Shown here in pieces: positions 1 through 7,192 of a stretch of 10,288 nt of DNA. Each line of letters starts with the position of its first letter. Within the stretch, counting starts at the first letter, position 1. A program made the translations under genes and the position numbers. The stretch lies in contig JAGZSF010000022.1 in the NCBI GenBank assembly GCA_018381235.1, positions 1 to 10,288 on the forward strand, in the 5' to 3' direction. Below the pieces are notes generated by a model. That model made no database searches. It had not been told where the DNA came from and saw only the letters and a program-made list of their open reading frames with translations. Source of the stretch: Collinsella sp. (GTDB lineage Bacteria > Actinomycetota > Coriobacteriia > Coriobacteriales > Coriobacteriaceae).

Positions 1-14
1 CGGGTTCAACGGCA

Positions 15-50
15 GGCCCCGCCGACCGATTGCAAGCGGTCGGCGGGGCC
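15..50. terminator. Strong GC-rich hairpin, possible terminator
   Basis: A perfect 14-bp stem (15-28 with 37-50, arms beginning GGCCCCGCC and ending GGCGGGGCC) encloses an 8-base loop. Neither strand has a run of Ts after it, so it is not a textbook intrinsic terminator. It could end a gene lying left of the window or act from either side. The structure is certain; its role is inferred. Confidence 0.5.
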
Positions 51-89
51 ATTGTGGCTCTTGACAGCGGATTGGGTCATATGAGCGAA

Positions 90-186
90 AGCCCGCCAGA
101 GAGAGCAAGGTGCCATGAAACAAGGTGGCATTGATCTTTTGATCATGCCACCGAAGTTGAAAGGCAGATTGCCGCTCTGGCGGGCT
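90..186. repeat. Nested inverted repeat, branched structure
   Basis: A perfect 12-bp outer stem pairs 90-101 (AGCCCGCCAGAG) with 175-186. Inside it, 124-136 pairs with 141-152 (GGTGGCAT and GATC blocks, one bulged T, TTTT loop), and a 4-bp hairpin pairs 163-166 with 170-173. Either strand could fold into a multi-branched RNA, and the DNA could form a cruciform. No coding sequence with an evident ribosome site is visible in 1-229. The M20 gene reads toward this element on the minus strand, so it may be part of that gene's 3' UTR, a small mobile palindrome or a small RNA. Confidence 0.5.
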
Positions 187-199
187 TGCAGCGTCGACT

Positions 200-229
200 G
201 GTTACGCGGTTTGGTAAAACCGCGTAACC
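200..229 (-). terminator. Hairpin directly after the M20 peptidase stop
   Basis: A perfect 13-bp stem (200-212 with 217-229) with a 4-base loop begins one base past the minus-strand stop codon at 230-232. Its position makes it the natural 3' end of the HAD/M20 transcript. No U-tract follows, so it may stabilise or process the 3' end rather than terminate by itself. Confidence 0.6.
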
Positions 230-1666
230 CTAAAGCTCCAACTCGTTGAGCTTTAAGATGGCCACGATATAAATCTTGAGCGCCTGCTTGAGCTGTTCCT
301 CGTTGGCGCACTCGTTGGGGCCGTGCATCTGGCCGCCCCACGTGGGCAGCTCAAGGCCGGTCTCCTCGGGGCCAAACGACACGGCGCGGGCAAAGTTGCG
401 CGCATACGTGCCGCCGCCCATGGCAAAGGGCTCAGCATGCTTGCCCGTAAACTCGTTATAGGTATCAATAAGCGCCTTCACGGCCGGATCGTCGGCAGAC
501 ACCGAGAACGGCACCTTAGCGCGACCCAGCTGGCACGTCACGCCAAAACGGCCCACGAGCGGCTCGAGCTGCTCGCGGATGGTATCGGCACTGGTGCTAT
601 CGGGGAAGCGCACGTCGATGACCTGCTCAATATGGCCATCCGCCACGCGGATGACGCCAGCGTTGCAGGTAAGCGGGCCAAACGCCGGACTCGTCGCATC
701 GATACCCAGGCCGCGGCCATAGGCATCCGCATGCACAAAGGCCAGGAACTTGACGAACTCGTGCTCGGCAGGCGTCAGCAGGCGCTCATCGCGTGCACCA
801 AACGCGTCCTCGGCCTCGCGCAGATACGCCACGATCAGGCCGACGGCGTTGATGGTGCCCTCAGGCATCGAAGCGTGGCCGCCAATACCGTGGGCGAAAA
901 TCTGCGCATGCCCGTTATCAAGCGCCGTGATCTCCAGGCGGTCGACGTTCTCAACGGGCGCCGGCAGCTCATCGGCGGCAATCGCAAGCTCGCAGATGGA
1001 CTGCGACGGAATGGCATTGCTCGCCTCGGAGCCGCACCACGACACGATGCGCCCGCCGTCGATCTTGGGGCTCACGAACGTCGCCCCAAACTGGCCCTTC
1101 TCGGCATTGCAGACCGGGAACTCGGCATCGGGCGTAAACAGAAAGTCGGGATTCGCGTAGTTCTCCAGATAATGGTGAACGTCGGACATGCCCACTTCCT
1201 CATCGCAGCCCAGCAGCGCGCGGAAGGTGTAGCGCGGAACGATGCCGTGCTTGAGCAGGTAGGCGCCGGCGTAGAGCGACAGCACGGCCGGACCCTTGTC
1301 GTCGATCACGCCGCGGCCGAGCAGCCAGCCCTCGCGACGCTCCATCGCAAACGGGTCGGTGTTCCAGCCGGGGCCGGCGGGAACCACGTCCACGTGGCAG
1401 ATAGTCGCGAGCTGTTTGTCGCCGCGGCCCGGGATATCGGCGATTCCCACATAGCCCTCGTCATCGCTCGTCTGGTAGCCGAGCTTTTGCGCGATACCGA
1501 GCGCGCAATCGAGCGCATCACGGACCGGGCGGCCAAACGGCGCGCCGGGCTCCGCATCGGCAGAAACTGCCACGGACGGATAACTCACCAACTGCTCGAT
1601 ATCGGCGACGACATCCTCCCAGACCTCGTCGACATACTCGGTAACGCTCTGCTCCACCTGATTCAT
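230..1666 (-). CDS. M20-family metallo-dipeptidase (PepV / Sapep type)
   Basis: Predicted cytoplasmic zinc dipeptidase of 478 residues that cleaves short peptides. The start is the ATG at 1664-1666, with AGGAGG six bases upstream; an open frame continues further upstream into the HAD gene but is a shadow. Visible motifs include the metal site HVDVVPAG (His91, Asp93), DDKGP at 122-126, CDEEVG with Glu156-Glu157, Asp180, GGHAS with His264 in the lid/dimerisation region, and QMHGPNE with His448 near the C-terminus. Length, motif order and the two-metal ligand set fit PepV-like M20 enzymes. No signal peptide or membrane segment is seen. It lies 55 bp after the HAD gene on the same strand, with no terminator between, so co-transcription is likely. 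Exact substrate (dipeptide, Xaa-His, or another aminoacyl amide) cannot be told from sequence. Confidence 0.9.
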   Translation of the reverse strand: MNQVEQSVTEYVDEVWEDVVADIEQLVSYPSVAVSADAEPGAPFGRPVRDALDCALGIAQKLGYQTSDDEGYVGIADIPGRGDKQLATICHVDVVPAGPGWNTDPFAMERREGWLLGRGVIDDKGPAVLSLYAGAYLLKHGIVPRYTFRALLGCDEEVGMSDVHHYLENYANPDFLFTPDAEFPVCNAEKGQFGATFVSPKIDGGRIVSWCGSEASNAIPSQSICELAIAADELPAPVENVDRLEITALDNGHAQIFAHGIGGHASMPEGTINAVGLIVAYLREAEDAFGARDERLLTPAEHEFVKFLAFVHADAYGRGLGIDATSPAFGPLTCNAGVIRVADGHIEQVIDVRFPDSTSADTIREQLEPLVGRFGVTCQLGRAKVPFSVSADDPAVKALIDTYNEFTGKHAEPFAMGGGTYARNFARAVSFGPEETGLELPTWGGQMHGPNECANEEQLKQALKIYIVAILKLNELEL

Positions 1667-1689
1667 GGACGACCTCCTTACCAATGAGC

Positions 1690-1705
1690 GACGGGTACGC
1701 CCGTC
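1690..1705. other. Short hairpin in the HAD-M20 gap
   Basis: A 6-bp stem, GACGGG/CCCGTC, with a 4-base loop lies between the HAD stop (tandem TAA TAG on the minus strand) and the M20 ribosome site. It is too small and lacks the U-tract expected of a terminator. It might tune mRNA stability between the two genes. The role is inferred. Confidence 0.3.
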
Positions 1706-1721
1706 CCTCACATTACGTCTA

Positions 1722-2384
1722 TTAGATAGCGAAAAGTTTAGCAAGCTCGGCCACCGAGTGCACCACTGCATCGGCACCCGCCGCCTCGTGCTCGCCCGGC
1801 GCCGCCGCGCCCGAATAGATACCAATGCACGGCACGCCCATTGTGTGTGCGCCCTCCACATCGTTGAAGCGATCGCCGATCATCACGGCCTCGTCCGCGG
1901 TCGCACCCAGGGCCGCCAGGGCATCGCGGACCGAATCCGCCTTGGTCTCGCGCCCCTGCGGCGGATTCATGCCGACCACGGCCTCAAACTGGCAAATCCC
2001 CAGCTCATGCACCATATCGATGCACTTCGCCTCCATGCGAGACGTCGCGACCGCCATGCGATGCCCCTGCGCGGCAAGGCCATCGAGCAGCTCGGGGATT
2101 CCGTCGAACACGGGATACTCTTCAGGTCCCAGCTCATCAAAAAAGGCACGGTACTCGTCAGCCACCACAAGCGACTCCTCGCGCGTAAAGCCGTAAAAGT
2201 CGTGGAAGCTCTTCCACAGCGGAGGCCCGATCATGCGACGCAGGTCACCCATCTGCGCCTCCGAAAACCCGCGCGCGGCCAACGTCTTGCGCGTCGAGGT
2301 CATCACCGCTCGACCCGTATCTGCCACCGTGCCATCGAAATCAAACAGCACGACCGGCCGCTTGCATATCTCCAGCGCCTCCAT
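1722..2384 (-). CDS. HAD-superfamily phosphatase, Gph/PpaX-like
   Basis: Predicted soluble Mg-dependent phosphohydrolase of 220 residues, phosphoglycolate-phosphatase-like. Motif I is DFDGT, with Asp15 as nucleophile and Asp17 as acid/base. Motif II is VATS (Thr114/Ser115). Motif III is Lys148 in GRETKAD. Motif IV is GDRFND, with Asp171 and Asp175. The helical insert between motifs I and II matches the cap of subclass I HAD enzymes. The frame extends 11 codons further to a GTG at 2415-2417, but that start has no ribosome site. The ATG at 2382-2384 has an AGAGGG six bases upstream, so I prefer it; the ATG at 2388-2390 is the alternative. It is first in a likely operon with the M20 peptidase and divergent from degV. 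The substrate is unknown: the subclass covers phosphoglycolate, pyrophosphate and sugar phosphates. Confidence 0.88.
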   Translation of the reverse strand: MEALEICKRPVVLFDFDGTVADTGRAVMTSTRKTLAARGFSEAQMGDLRRMIGPPLWKSFHDFYGFTREESLVVADEYRAFFDELGPEEYPVFDGIPELLDGLAAQGHRMAVATSRMEAKCIDMVHELGICQFEAVVGMNPPQGRETKADSVRDALAALGATADEAVMIGDRFNDVEGAHTMGVPCIGIYSGAAAPGEHEAAGADAVVHSVAELAKLFAI

Positions 2385-2425
2385 CGGCATCCCTCTTCCC
2401 CAGTTGACGATTTCCACACCGACAC

Positions 2426-2454
2426 TTCAAACTGTTGACTATTCAACAATTGAA
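2426..2454. promoter_or_regulatory. Imperfect palindrome, candidate operator
   Basis: Left arm 2426-2438 (TTCAA, AC, TGTTGA) pairs with right arm 2443-2454 (TCAACA, A, TTGAA) around a 4-base centre CTAT. Eleven base pairs form with one small internal asymmetry. It covers the -35 hexamer and most of the spacer of the degV promoter, the classical place for a dimeric repressor. It lies between divergent genes, so it could act on both. Operator function is inferred from position and symmetry. Confidence 0.5.
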
Positions 2455-2463
2455 CCTATAAAT
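2435..2463 (+). promoter_or_regulatory. Sigma-70-type promoter of degV
   Basis: TTGACT (2435-2440), a 16-base spacer, then TATAAA (2457-2462) closely match the housekeeping consensus and stand out in an otherwise GC-rich region. Transcription would start about 70 bases upstream of the degV start codon. A TATAGT on the opposite strand (2477-2482) could serve the HAD gene, but its -35 is weak. Confidence 0.65.
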
Positions 2464-2540
2464 GTGGAACGACTCCACTATACTTGTCGCACTTTGCTCT
2501 CAGAAGGCGGCGCTGCCGCGCCCCAACGAAAGGTGCAATT

Positions 2541-3401
2541 ATGTCTTTTGCCATCATAACCGACTCCACGTCGGACATCTCCCCCGCCCGCGCCCAAGAG
2601 CTCGGCATTTACGTGATTCCGCTACATGTGATTATCGAGGGCGAGGACCTGCTCGACCAGGTGCAGATTACCGCCGAGGAATACGTCGCCCGCATGGCTG
2701 GCTCCGAGGAGTTGCCGCACACCTCGCAGCCGAGCGCCGGCGAGTTCAAGGCACTCTTTGACCGCGTGCGCGCCGACGGCCACGATAGCGCCATCTTTAT
2801 CTCGCTGTGCAGCGAGTGGTCCGCCTGCTATGCCAACGCCAGTTTGACGGCCGAAACGCACGAGCTGGACGTGCGCTGCATCGACTCGCGCACCGGCTCC
2901 GGCGCCGAGGGCCTGCTGGTGGAGTACGCGCTGGCCATGCGCGAAGACGGCCGCAACTTGGACGAGACCGAGGCGCAGATCCGCGCGACGCTGCCCGACG
3001 CACACCTGTTGCTGATTCCCCGCACGCTCGAGAACCTCGTTAAGAACGGCCGCGCGCCCAAGCTCGCCGGCCAGCTCACGCAGATGCTCAACATTCGCCT
3101 GGCCGTTTCGCCGGAGTGGCAGTCGGGCGAGATCAAGGCCATCAAGAAGGGTCGCGGCGCCAAGCGCATCGTCGCCAACACCATGGCAGATTGCCTCGCG
3201 TTTTTGGACGAGCACCCGGGCTCAAGCGTGCGTGTGCTCACGACCGGCGCCGCCGAGGAGCAGGAGCTTGTCAACGAGGCACTCGCGGGCCAGGATTACG
3301 TAGACGCCGGCACCGGCCCCATCGGCTGCACCATCGCCACCCACGTAGGCGTCGACGCCATCGCCATCAGCTACTGCCCCCGCTACCAGCCAACTCACTA
3401 G
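2541..3401 (+). CDS. DegV family fatty-acid-binding protein (FakB-like)
   Basis: Predicted 286-residue cytoplasmic lipid carrier. Known DegV/FakB proteins hold a fatty acid and present it to the kinase FakA for phosphorylation before phospholipid synthesis. Visible family marks are the N-terminal TDSTSD (residues 7-12), TSQPS at 61-65 in the fatty-acid head-group site, the central ISLCSEWSACY segment (87-97), and the C-terminal GTGPIGCTIATHVG glycine-rich block (257-270). The start is the ATG at 2541, with AAAGGTG five bases upstream; an open extension to 2484 has no ribosome site. It stands alone on the plus strand, with its own promoter and palindromic elements after its stop. No fakA-like gene is in the window, so kinase pairing and chain preference are unknown. 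Confidence 0.9.
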   Translation: MSFAIITDSTSDISPARAQELGIYVIPLHVIIEGEDLLDQVQITAEEYVARMAGSEELPHTSQPSAGEFKALFDRVRADGHDSAIFISLCSEWSACYANASLTAETHELDVRCIDSRTGSGAEGLLVEYALAMREDGRNLDETEAQIRATLPDAHLLLIPRTLENLVKNGRAPKLAGQLTQMLNIRLAVSPEWQSGEIKAIKKGRGAKRIVANTMADCLAFLDEHPGSSVRVLTTGAAEEQELVNEALAGQDYVDAGTGPIGCTIATHVGVDAIAISYCPRYQPTH

Positions 3402-3414
3402 GGACGCCCACATC

Positions 3415-3481
3415 AGTTGCGGTGGAATAGGGACTGTTTTTGGCTTATTAGCCGCCAATCAATCCCTATTCCACCGCAACT
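3415..3481. repeat. 67-bp palindromic element, family A, copy 1
   Basis: A perfect 19-bp terminal inverted repeat (3415-3433 with 3463-3481, arm starting AGTTGCGGTGGAATAG) encloses an inner segment with TGTTTTTGGC. It begins 13 bases after the degV stop. A second copy of the same length sits at 7113-7179. It may act as a terminator or mRNA stabiliser, or be a REP/MITE-like repeat. The repeat itself is seen directly; its role is inferred. Confidence 0.8.
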
Positions 3482-3496
3482 TAGAAGCAGTTCATT

Positions 3497-3561
3497 TGGG
3501 ACGGGGCTAAAAAGACTGGTATCAAACGTTTCAGACCAGTCTTTTAGCCCCGTCCCATTTT
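3497..3561 (+). terminator. Long palindrome with short U-run, likely degV terminator
   Basis: Arms 3497-3520 and 3535-3557 pair over 23 bp with a single bulged A (TGGGACGGGGCTAAAA side against TTTTAGCCCCGTCCCA side), closing a 14-base loop. Four Ts follow on the plus strand (3558-3561), giving an intrinsic-terminator shape for degV read-through. Its sequence is distinct from family A, although both carry a GGGAC core. Confidence 0.65.
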
Positions 3562-3568
3562 ACCTACC

Positions 3569-3713
3569 CTACATCAGCCCGCTCAGGGCGATGTCGACGG
3601 CTTCGTTGAGGTCGTCGGTGATGTGGACAAGGTCTGGATCGAGTGGGCTGATCATGCCGGCATCCATCACCGGGCCGTTGAGCCAGTCGAACAGGCCCCT
3701 CGCGGTACCCACT
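3569..3713 (-). pseudogene. 3' fragment of a LOG-family gene
   Basis: The last 42 codons of a LOG-family gene plus its TAG stop. Compared with the C-terminus of the intact gene ending at 7917, 40 of 42 residues match. At the DNA level 109 of 130 bases match (hand alignment, 3569-3698 against 7917-8046), and most differences are synonymous. Past that block a Val-Gly-Thr is still recognisable after loss of two codons, and homology ends near 3713. The frame stays open upstream into AT-rich DNA but has no family features there. The fragment lacks both conserved glycine-rich motifs and cannot be functional. Divergence with protein conservation means it came from a separately evolved functional allele, not a fresh duplication. 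Confidence 0.85.
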
Positions 3714-4116
3714 GGACAAAAAATGGCAAATATGAGTACCGCCACCAAATTAGTAGCAGCAAAATCTCGCCGGAATTGATCATTTCGATCAATTCCACGT
3801 CTTGCCAAGGCTCAAAATTCCGTGTTTAGTGGGTTAGATATATAGAATAATGTGGAATTGGTATTCTATTCTTACCAAATGTTATGAGACTACATTAACA
3901 ACAGTACTCATATTTGACGTTATTTGACCACGGAGTCATTCGAGGACCCCTCCCCACGCTGCCAACACGCCCCATAGCCGCCAAAACACCTTTAACAACA
4001 GCCGCCGCACGTTTTGGCACCGGCTAATTGCCACTCACGGATCGGTACCCCACTATTACCGAACCAAAATCGAAGTCGCATATCTCATAAAGCTGAAATG
4101 ACGTACCCTCATCCCA
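3714..4116. other. AT-rich non-coding stretch with many inverted repeats
   Basis: About 400 bp without a convincing gene, upstream of the primase-helicase gene. It holds a perfect 13-bp inverted repeat, CAAATATGAGTAC at 3727-3739 and its complement at 3904-3916. It also has a 10-bp hairpin, GGAATTGATC at 3772-3781 with 3787-3796, and an 8-bp pair, ATAGAATA at 3842-3849 with 3862-3869. An 8-bp pair, GCCAAAAC, joins 3980-3987 with 4011-4018, and a 6-bp pair joins 4042-4047 with 4057-4062. TTAACAACAG occurs twice in direct orientation (3895, 3992). Two TTGAC motifs (3914, 3924) lack a good -10, so I cannot place a promoter. It may hold regulatory sites for the island or remains of its insertion. 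Confidence 0.6.
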
Positions 4117-7071
4117 ATGAACGCTGACAAGAATGGCATTCAAATGAGCAACGCCGTGCATCAATACGCCCTTTTCGGGAACGCCTTATTCAAACTCAAT
4201 AAAACGGTTGTCCACGCTTCAGATCCGCGTAAGCAGATCGTAATCTGTAGCAACGGTCCAGACATCCGTTACGCAACACTCGAAGAATGGGACAAAGCCG
4301 GCAAATCTTTCGGCGAACGTGCACAGACCGAGGGCATCGTTACCAGCGCGAGCCCAGCGCGCGACAAACTCGAGCTCTTTCGCAATCTTTTTACCGGCCG
4401 CAAAGATGTGCACGCTCACGGGTATCGCAGAAAAGACGGGGGCATCGGCTATACACCCGCCTGCGCAAATGAGTGGAAGCCAGGCATTTGCCCCAAAGCA
4501 AACCATCACAGAATTAAATGCGCTGAATGTCGCAGCCGCACATTCCTTGAGCTGAACGATGCCGCCATTATCGCCCATTTCAAAGGCAGCGACGACAGGC
4601 TCCGGGACGTCATAGGTCAATATGTTCTCGACAAAGACTGCAACACAAATGTCCTTGTCATTGATTTTGACAAAGCCGATTGGAAAGAAGCGACAAACGC
4701 TATCAAGCTTGTCGTAAAAAACCATGGAATTAACGCTGCGGTCGAGCGATCAAGGTCAGGCAACGGCGCGCATATCTGGTTTTTCTTCCTAGAACCTATA
4801 AACGCAAAGACAGCACGAGATTTCGGTAGCTGCCTTATCGCCGAAGCAGCGGCACTCAACAAGACAATCACCTTCGAAGCCTTTGACCGAATGATACCCG
4901 CGCAGTCCACCATTCCTGAAGGCGGCTTTGGAAATCTCATTGCGCTGCCCTTTCAGGGAAAAGCGCAGCGGGAAGGAAACAGCGTATTTGTTGACGAACG
5001 ATTCGAGCCCTTTCCCGACCAATGGCTTTACCTTTCGCAAATCCAACTAATCTCGCGTGCGACGGTGGATCGTCTGATCGAGGACACCAAAAACAAACCG
5101 CTTGGAATAGCAACAGCTGCAGCGACAAACAAAACCAGGCGCAATGTCCAAAAGCCACGAAAGCGGCTCCCGCTCACGCCACGAGACTTCCCCTCGAACC
5201 TGCTCGTCACACAAGCCGATATGCTCTACATCCCCGAAAAGTCTCTGAGCCCGGCAGCTCAAATGGAAATCCGCAGGCTTGCGACATTTGCCAACCCGGA
5301 GTTCTTCCGTGCGCAATCTATGCATCAATCAGTATTCGGCAAACCGCGACTCATAGACCTCAGCGAACTTAGAGATGGCCGCGTCGCGATTCCCAGAGGC
5401 TGCAAAGCCCAACTTGAGCAGCTGATTCAAGAAGCCCACGTTACTGCCCATTATTCAGACGAACGTAGCACAGGCAATCCAATTGAGATGGCATTCAAAG
5501 GGACCCTTCATCCCGAACAGCAAATTGCCGCCGACCAGATGCTTGAATACGAAGACGGAATCATGTCTGCGCCAACGGGCTTCGGTAAAACCGTCATCGG
5601 AGCTTATCTTATTGCCGCCGTTGGTCTTCCGGCGCTCGTCATTGTTCCAAAGACCGCGCTCATAGCCCAATGGAAATCGCAGCTCGAACGATTTCTCGAC
5701 ATTACGGACACCAGAGAGCCGGTCCGAACGCCAAAAGGACGAATCAGCAAAAAGCAACCTCCCCTTATTGGACAAATCGGAGGGGGCAAAACCGCCGTCA
5801 GCGGCCTTATCGACGTCGCTTCCTTTCAGTCGCTATCTGGCAAAGACTCCCAAACCGGGGAGCCGATAGTTAAGAACCTTGTTCGTAATTACGGCCTCAT
5901 TATCTGCGACGAATGCCACCATGCTGCCGCGCCACAGCTCGAGCTCGTCCTCAAGTCCGCTCCAGCCAAATATATATATGGCCTCTCCGCGACACCCGAG
6001 CGCTCCGACGGACTCACGCGGGCGCTCTCGATGCTCTGCGGCCCGCTTCGCTATGTCATCGATCCAAAAACGCAGGCAATTCAGCAGGGCATCCAGCGCA
6101 TCGTTCGACCGAGATTTACCGGCATTCGGCTATCCGCCTACGAGCCGGATGCAAGCTTCAATCAGATTCTCGATATGCTGTGTGCACATGCGGCAAGAAA
6201 CGAATTGATTGTCGATGACGCCCTCGAAGCAGCGTCAAACGGTCGACATCCGCTCATACTATCCAAAAGGAAAAAGCATGCTGAGGAACTGTTCAGGTTG
6301 CTTAATGATCGCAGACACGAGCCCATACTCTTAACCGGAGAAATCGGCGCCAAAGAAAGAAAAGCGATACTGAACAGTCTTCCCGGCTTTGAGCATGAAC
6401 ATCGAATCATCGTCGCCACCGAAAGCCTTCTGAGCGAGGGCTTCGATCTGTCCTACCTTGACACCCTTTTCATTGCCACGCCGATATCTTGGGACGGCAG
6501 CGTAACGCAGCAGGTGGGCAGACTGCATAGAAGCCACGAGGGCAAGCAACAGGTTGAGATATTCGACTACATTGACCTGTCGATACCCATGCTCGCCCGC
6601 ATGTACCAGAAAAGACTCAAGACGTACGCCAAGTTGGGGTACGAAATTTATTCAGCAGAGGACAGCGAGCAACCCGATTACAACATTCTCATAGAGCCGG
6701 CAAACGCTATTGAGGCATTAATTAAAGACATCACCGGTGCCACAAAGAGTGCCTTCATAGCCGCATCCTACGCATCCGCCGCATGCCTCACGAAACTCAC
6801 CACCACACTCGCAGGCGCAGCCGCCCGTGGGATTACCCTTGAGGTTTATGTTGCCTCACCTCCGCGCGATGACGCGAAAGCGATTTTTGCCGAGATGAAC
6901 GTCGACTATTCCGTCAAGGCCAAAGGGCGGCTGTGCGCGGCCGTGATTGACGAGGAAACTGTCTGGTACGGGACTATCCCGCTGCTGGCATTCCCCAAGA
7001 AAGAAGACCGCAGCATCCGTTTCAAAAGCAACGAAGTCGCCGCTGAGTTTTTGAGCGAAATCCAGCAATGA
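4117..7071 (+). CDS. TOTE-type primase-helicase-PLD conflict protein
   Basis: Large multidomain protein (984 residues). The N-terminal part matches from memory the family named TOTE conflict system archaeo-eukaryotic primase: LFTGRKDV (91-98), four cysteines of a probable zinc site (116, 125, 135, 138), VIDFD with Asp183 and Asp185 as metal ligands, SRSGNGAHIWFFF with His219, FDR with Asp257, then GGFGNLIALP (269-278). A full SF2 helicase follows: APTGFGKT (485-492), DECH (598-601), SAT (624-626), and QQVGRLHR (798-805). The tail (about 855-984) resembles the PLD-like end of this family, with Asp945 and WYGT, but the His and Lys of an HKD motif are missing. The role is inferred as nucleic-acid-directed defence or element conflict. 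Base composition is AT-richer than the neighbours. The start is uncertain: neither the ATG at 4117 nor that at 4144 has a good ribosome site, unlike every other gene here. Restriction-subunit or repair helicase are weaker alternatives. Confidence 0.85.
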   Translation: MNADKNGIQMSNAVHQYALFGNALFKLNKTVVHASDPRKQIVICSNGPDIRYATLEEWDKAGKSFGERAQTEGIVTSASPARDKLELFRNLFTGRKDVHAHGYRRKDGGIGYTPACANEWKPGICPKANHHRIKCAECRSRTFLELNDAAIIAHFKGSDDRLRDVIGQYVLDKDCNTNVLVIDFDKADWKEATNAIKLVVKNHGINAAVERSRSGNGAHIWFFFLEPINAKTARDFGSCLIAEAAALNKTITFEAFDRMIPAQSTIPEGGFGNLIALPFQGKAQREGNSVFVDERFEPFPDQWLYLSQIQLISRATVDRLIEDTKNKPLGIATAAATNKTRRNVQKPRKRLPLTPRDFPSNLLVTQADMLYIPEKSLSPAAQMEIRRLATFANPEFFRAQSMHQSVFGKPRLIDLSELRDGRVAIPRGCKAQLEQLIQEAHVTAHYSDERSTGNPIEMAFKGTLHPEQQIAADQMLEYEDGIMSAPTGFGKTVIGAYLIAAVGLPALVIVPKTALIAQWKSQLERFLDITDTREPVRTPKGRISKKQPPLIGQIGGGKTAVSGLIDVASFQSLSGKDSQTGEPIVKNLVRNYGLIICDECHHAAAPQLELVLKSAPAKYIYGLSATPERSDGLTRALSMLCGPLRYVIDPKTQAIQQGIQRIVRPRFTGIRLSAYEPDASFNQILDMLCAHAARNELIVDDALEAASNGRHPLILSKRKKHAEELFRLLNDRRHEPILLTGEIGAKERKAILNSLPGFEHEHRIIVATESLLSEGFDLSYLDTLFIATPISWDGSVTQQVGRLHRSHEGKQQVEIFDYIDLSIPMLARMYQKRLKTYAKLGYEIYSAEDSEQPDYNILIEPANAIEALIKDITGATKSAFIAASYASAACLTKLTTTLAGAAARGITLEVYVASPPRDDAKAIFAEMNVDYSVKAKGRLCAAVIDEETVWYGTIPLLAFPKKEDRSIRFKSNEVAAEFLSEIQQ

Positions 7072-7112
7072 GGAGAACCGGGGGCCGCAGCAGCGAACGG
7101 GGCGCGCCTATC

Positions 7113-7179
7113 AGTTGCGGTGAAATAGGGACTGTTTTTGGCCAATCGACCGCAAATCAGTCCCTATTCCACCGCAACT
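7113..7179. repeat. 67-bp palindromic element, family A, copy 2
   Basis: Arms 7113-7134 and 7158-7179 pair over 22 bp with one A/C mismatch (7123 with 7169). The outer sequence and the inner GACTGTTTTTGGC match copy 1 at 3415-3481, and the length is identical. It starts 41 bases after the primase-helicase stop and lies just beyond the broken toxin gene, so it sits between convergent genes, where a two-way terminator would be useful. Confidence 0.8.
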
Positions 7180-7192
7180 TGGAAATCGGCGA

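Noticed and set aside
196..230. Hairpin at 200-229 as part of a T-box riboswitch
   Set aside because: The CGCGGTTT/AAACCGCG stem recalls T-box antiterminators, but the TGGNACCGCG box, the specifier domain and a downstream aminoacyl-tRNA or amino-acid gene are absent, and it directly follows a stop codon.
323..1687. Long plus-strand open frame (454 codons) opposite the M20 peptidase
   Set aside because: Same reason. The minus-strand frame carries the full M20 metal site and a strong ribosome site; the plus-strand translation is arginine-rich and without motifs.
4098..4127. Nine-codon frame (MTYPHPNER) before the conflict gene as a leader peptide
   Set aside because: It has no ribosome site, no runs of a regulatory amino acid and no paired attenuator. 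It is mentioned only as context for the unclear start.
4117..7071. Conflict gene as a type I or type III restriction subunit, or an UvrB/XPB-type repair helicase
   Set aside because: The helicase motifs alone would allow it, but the cysteine cluster, DFD and SGNGAH motifs before the helicase and the WYG-containing tail fit the AEP-TOTE architecture better, and no methylase or specificity gene is nearby.
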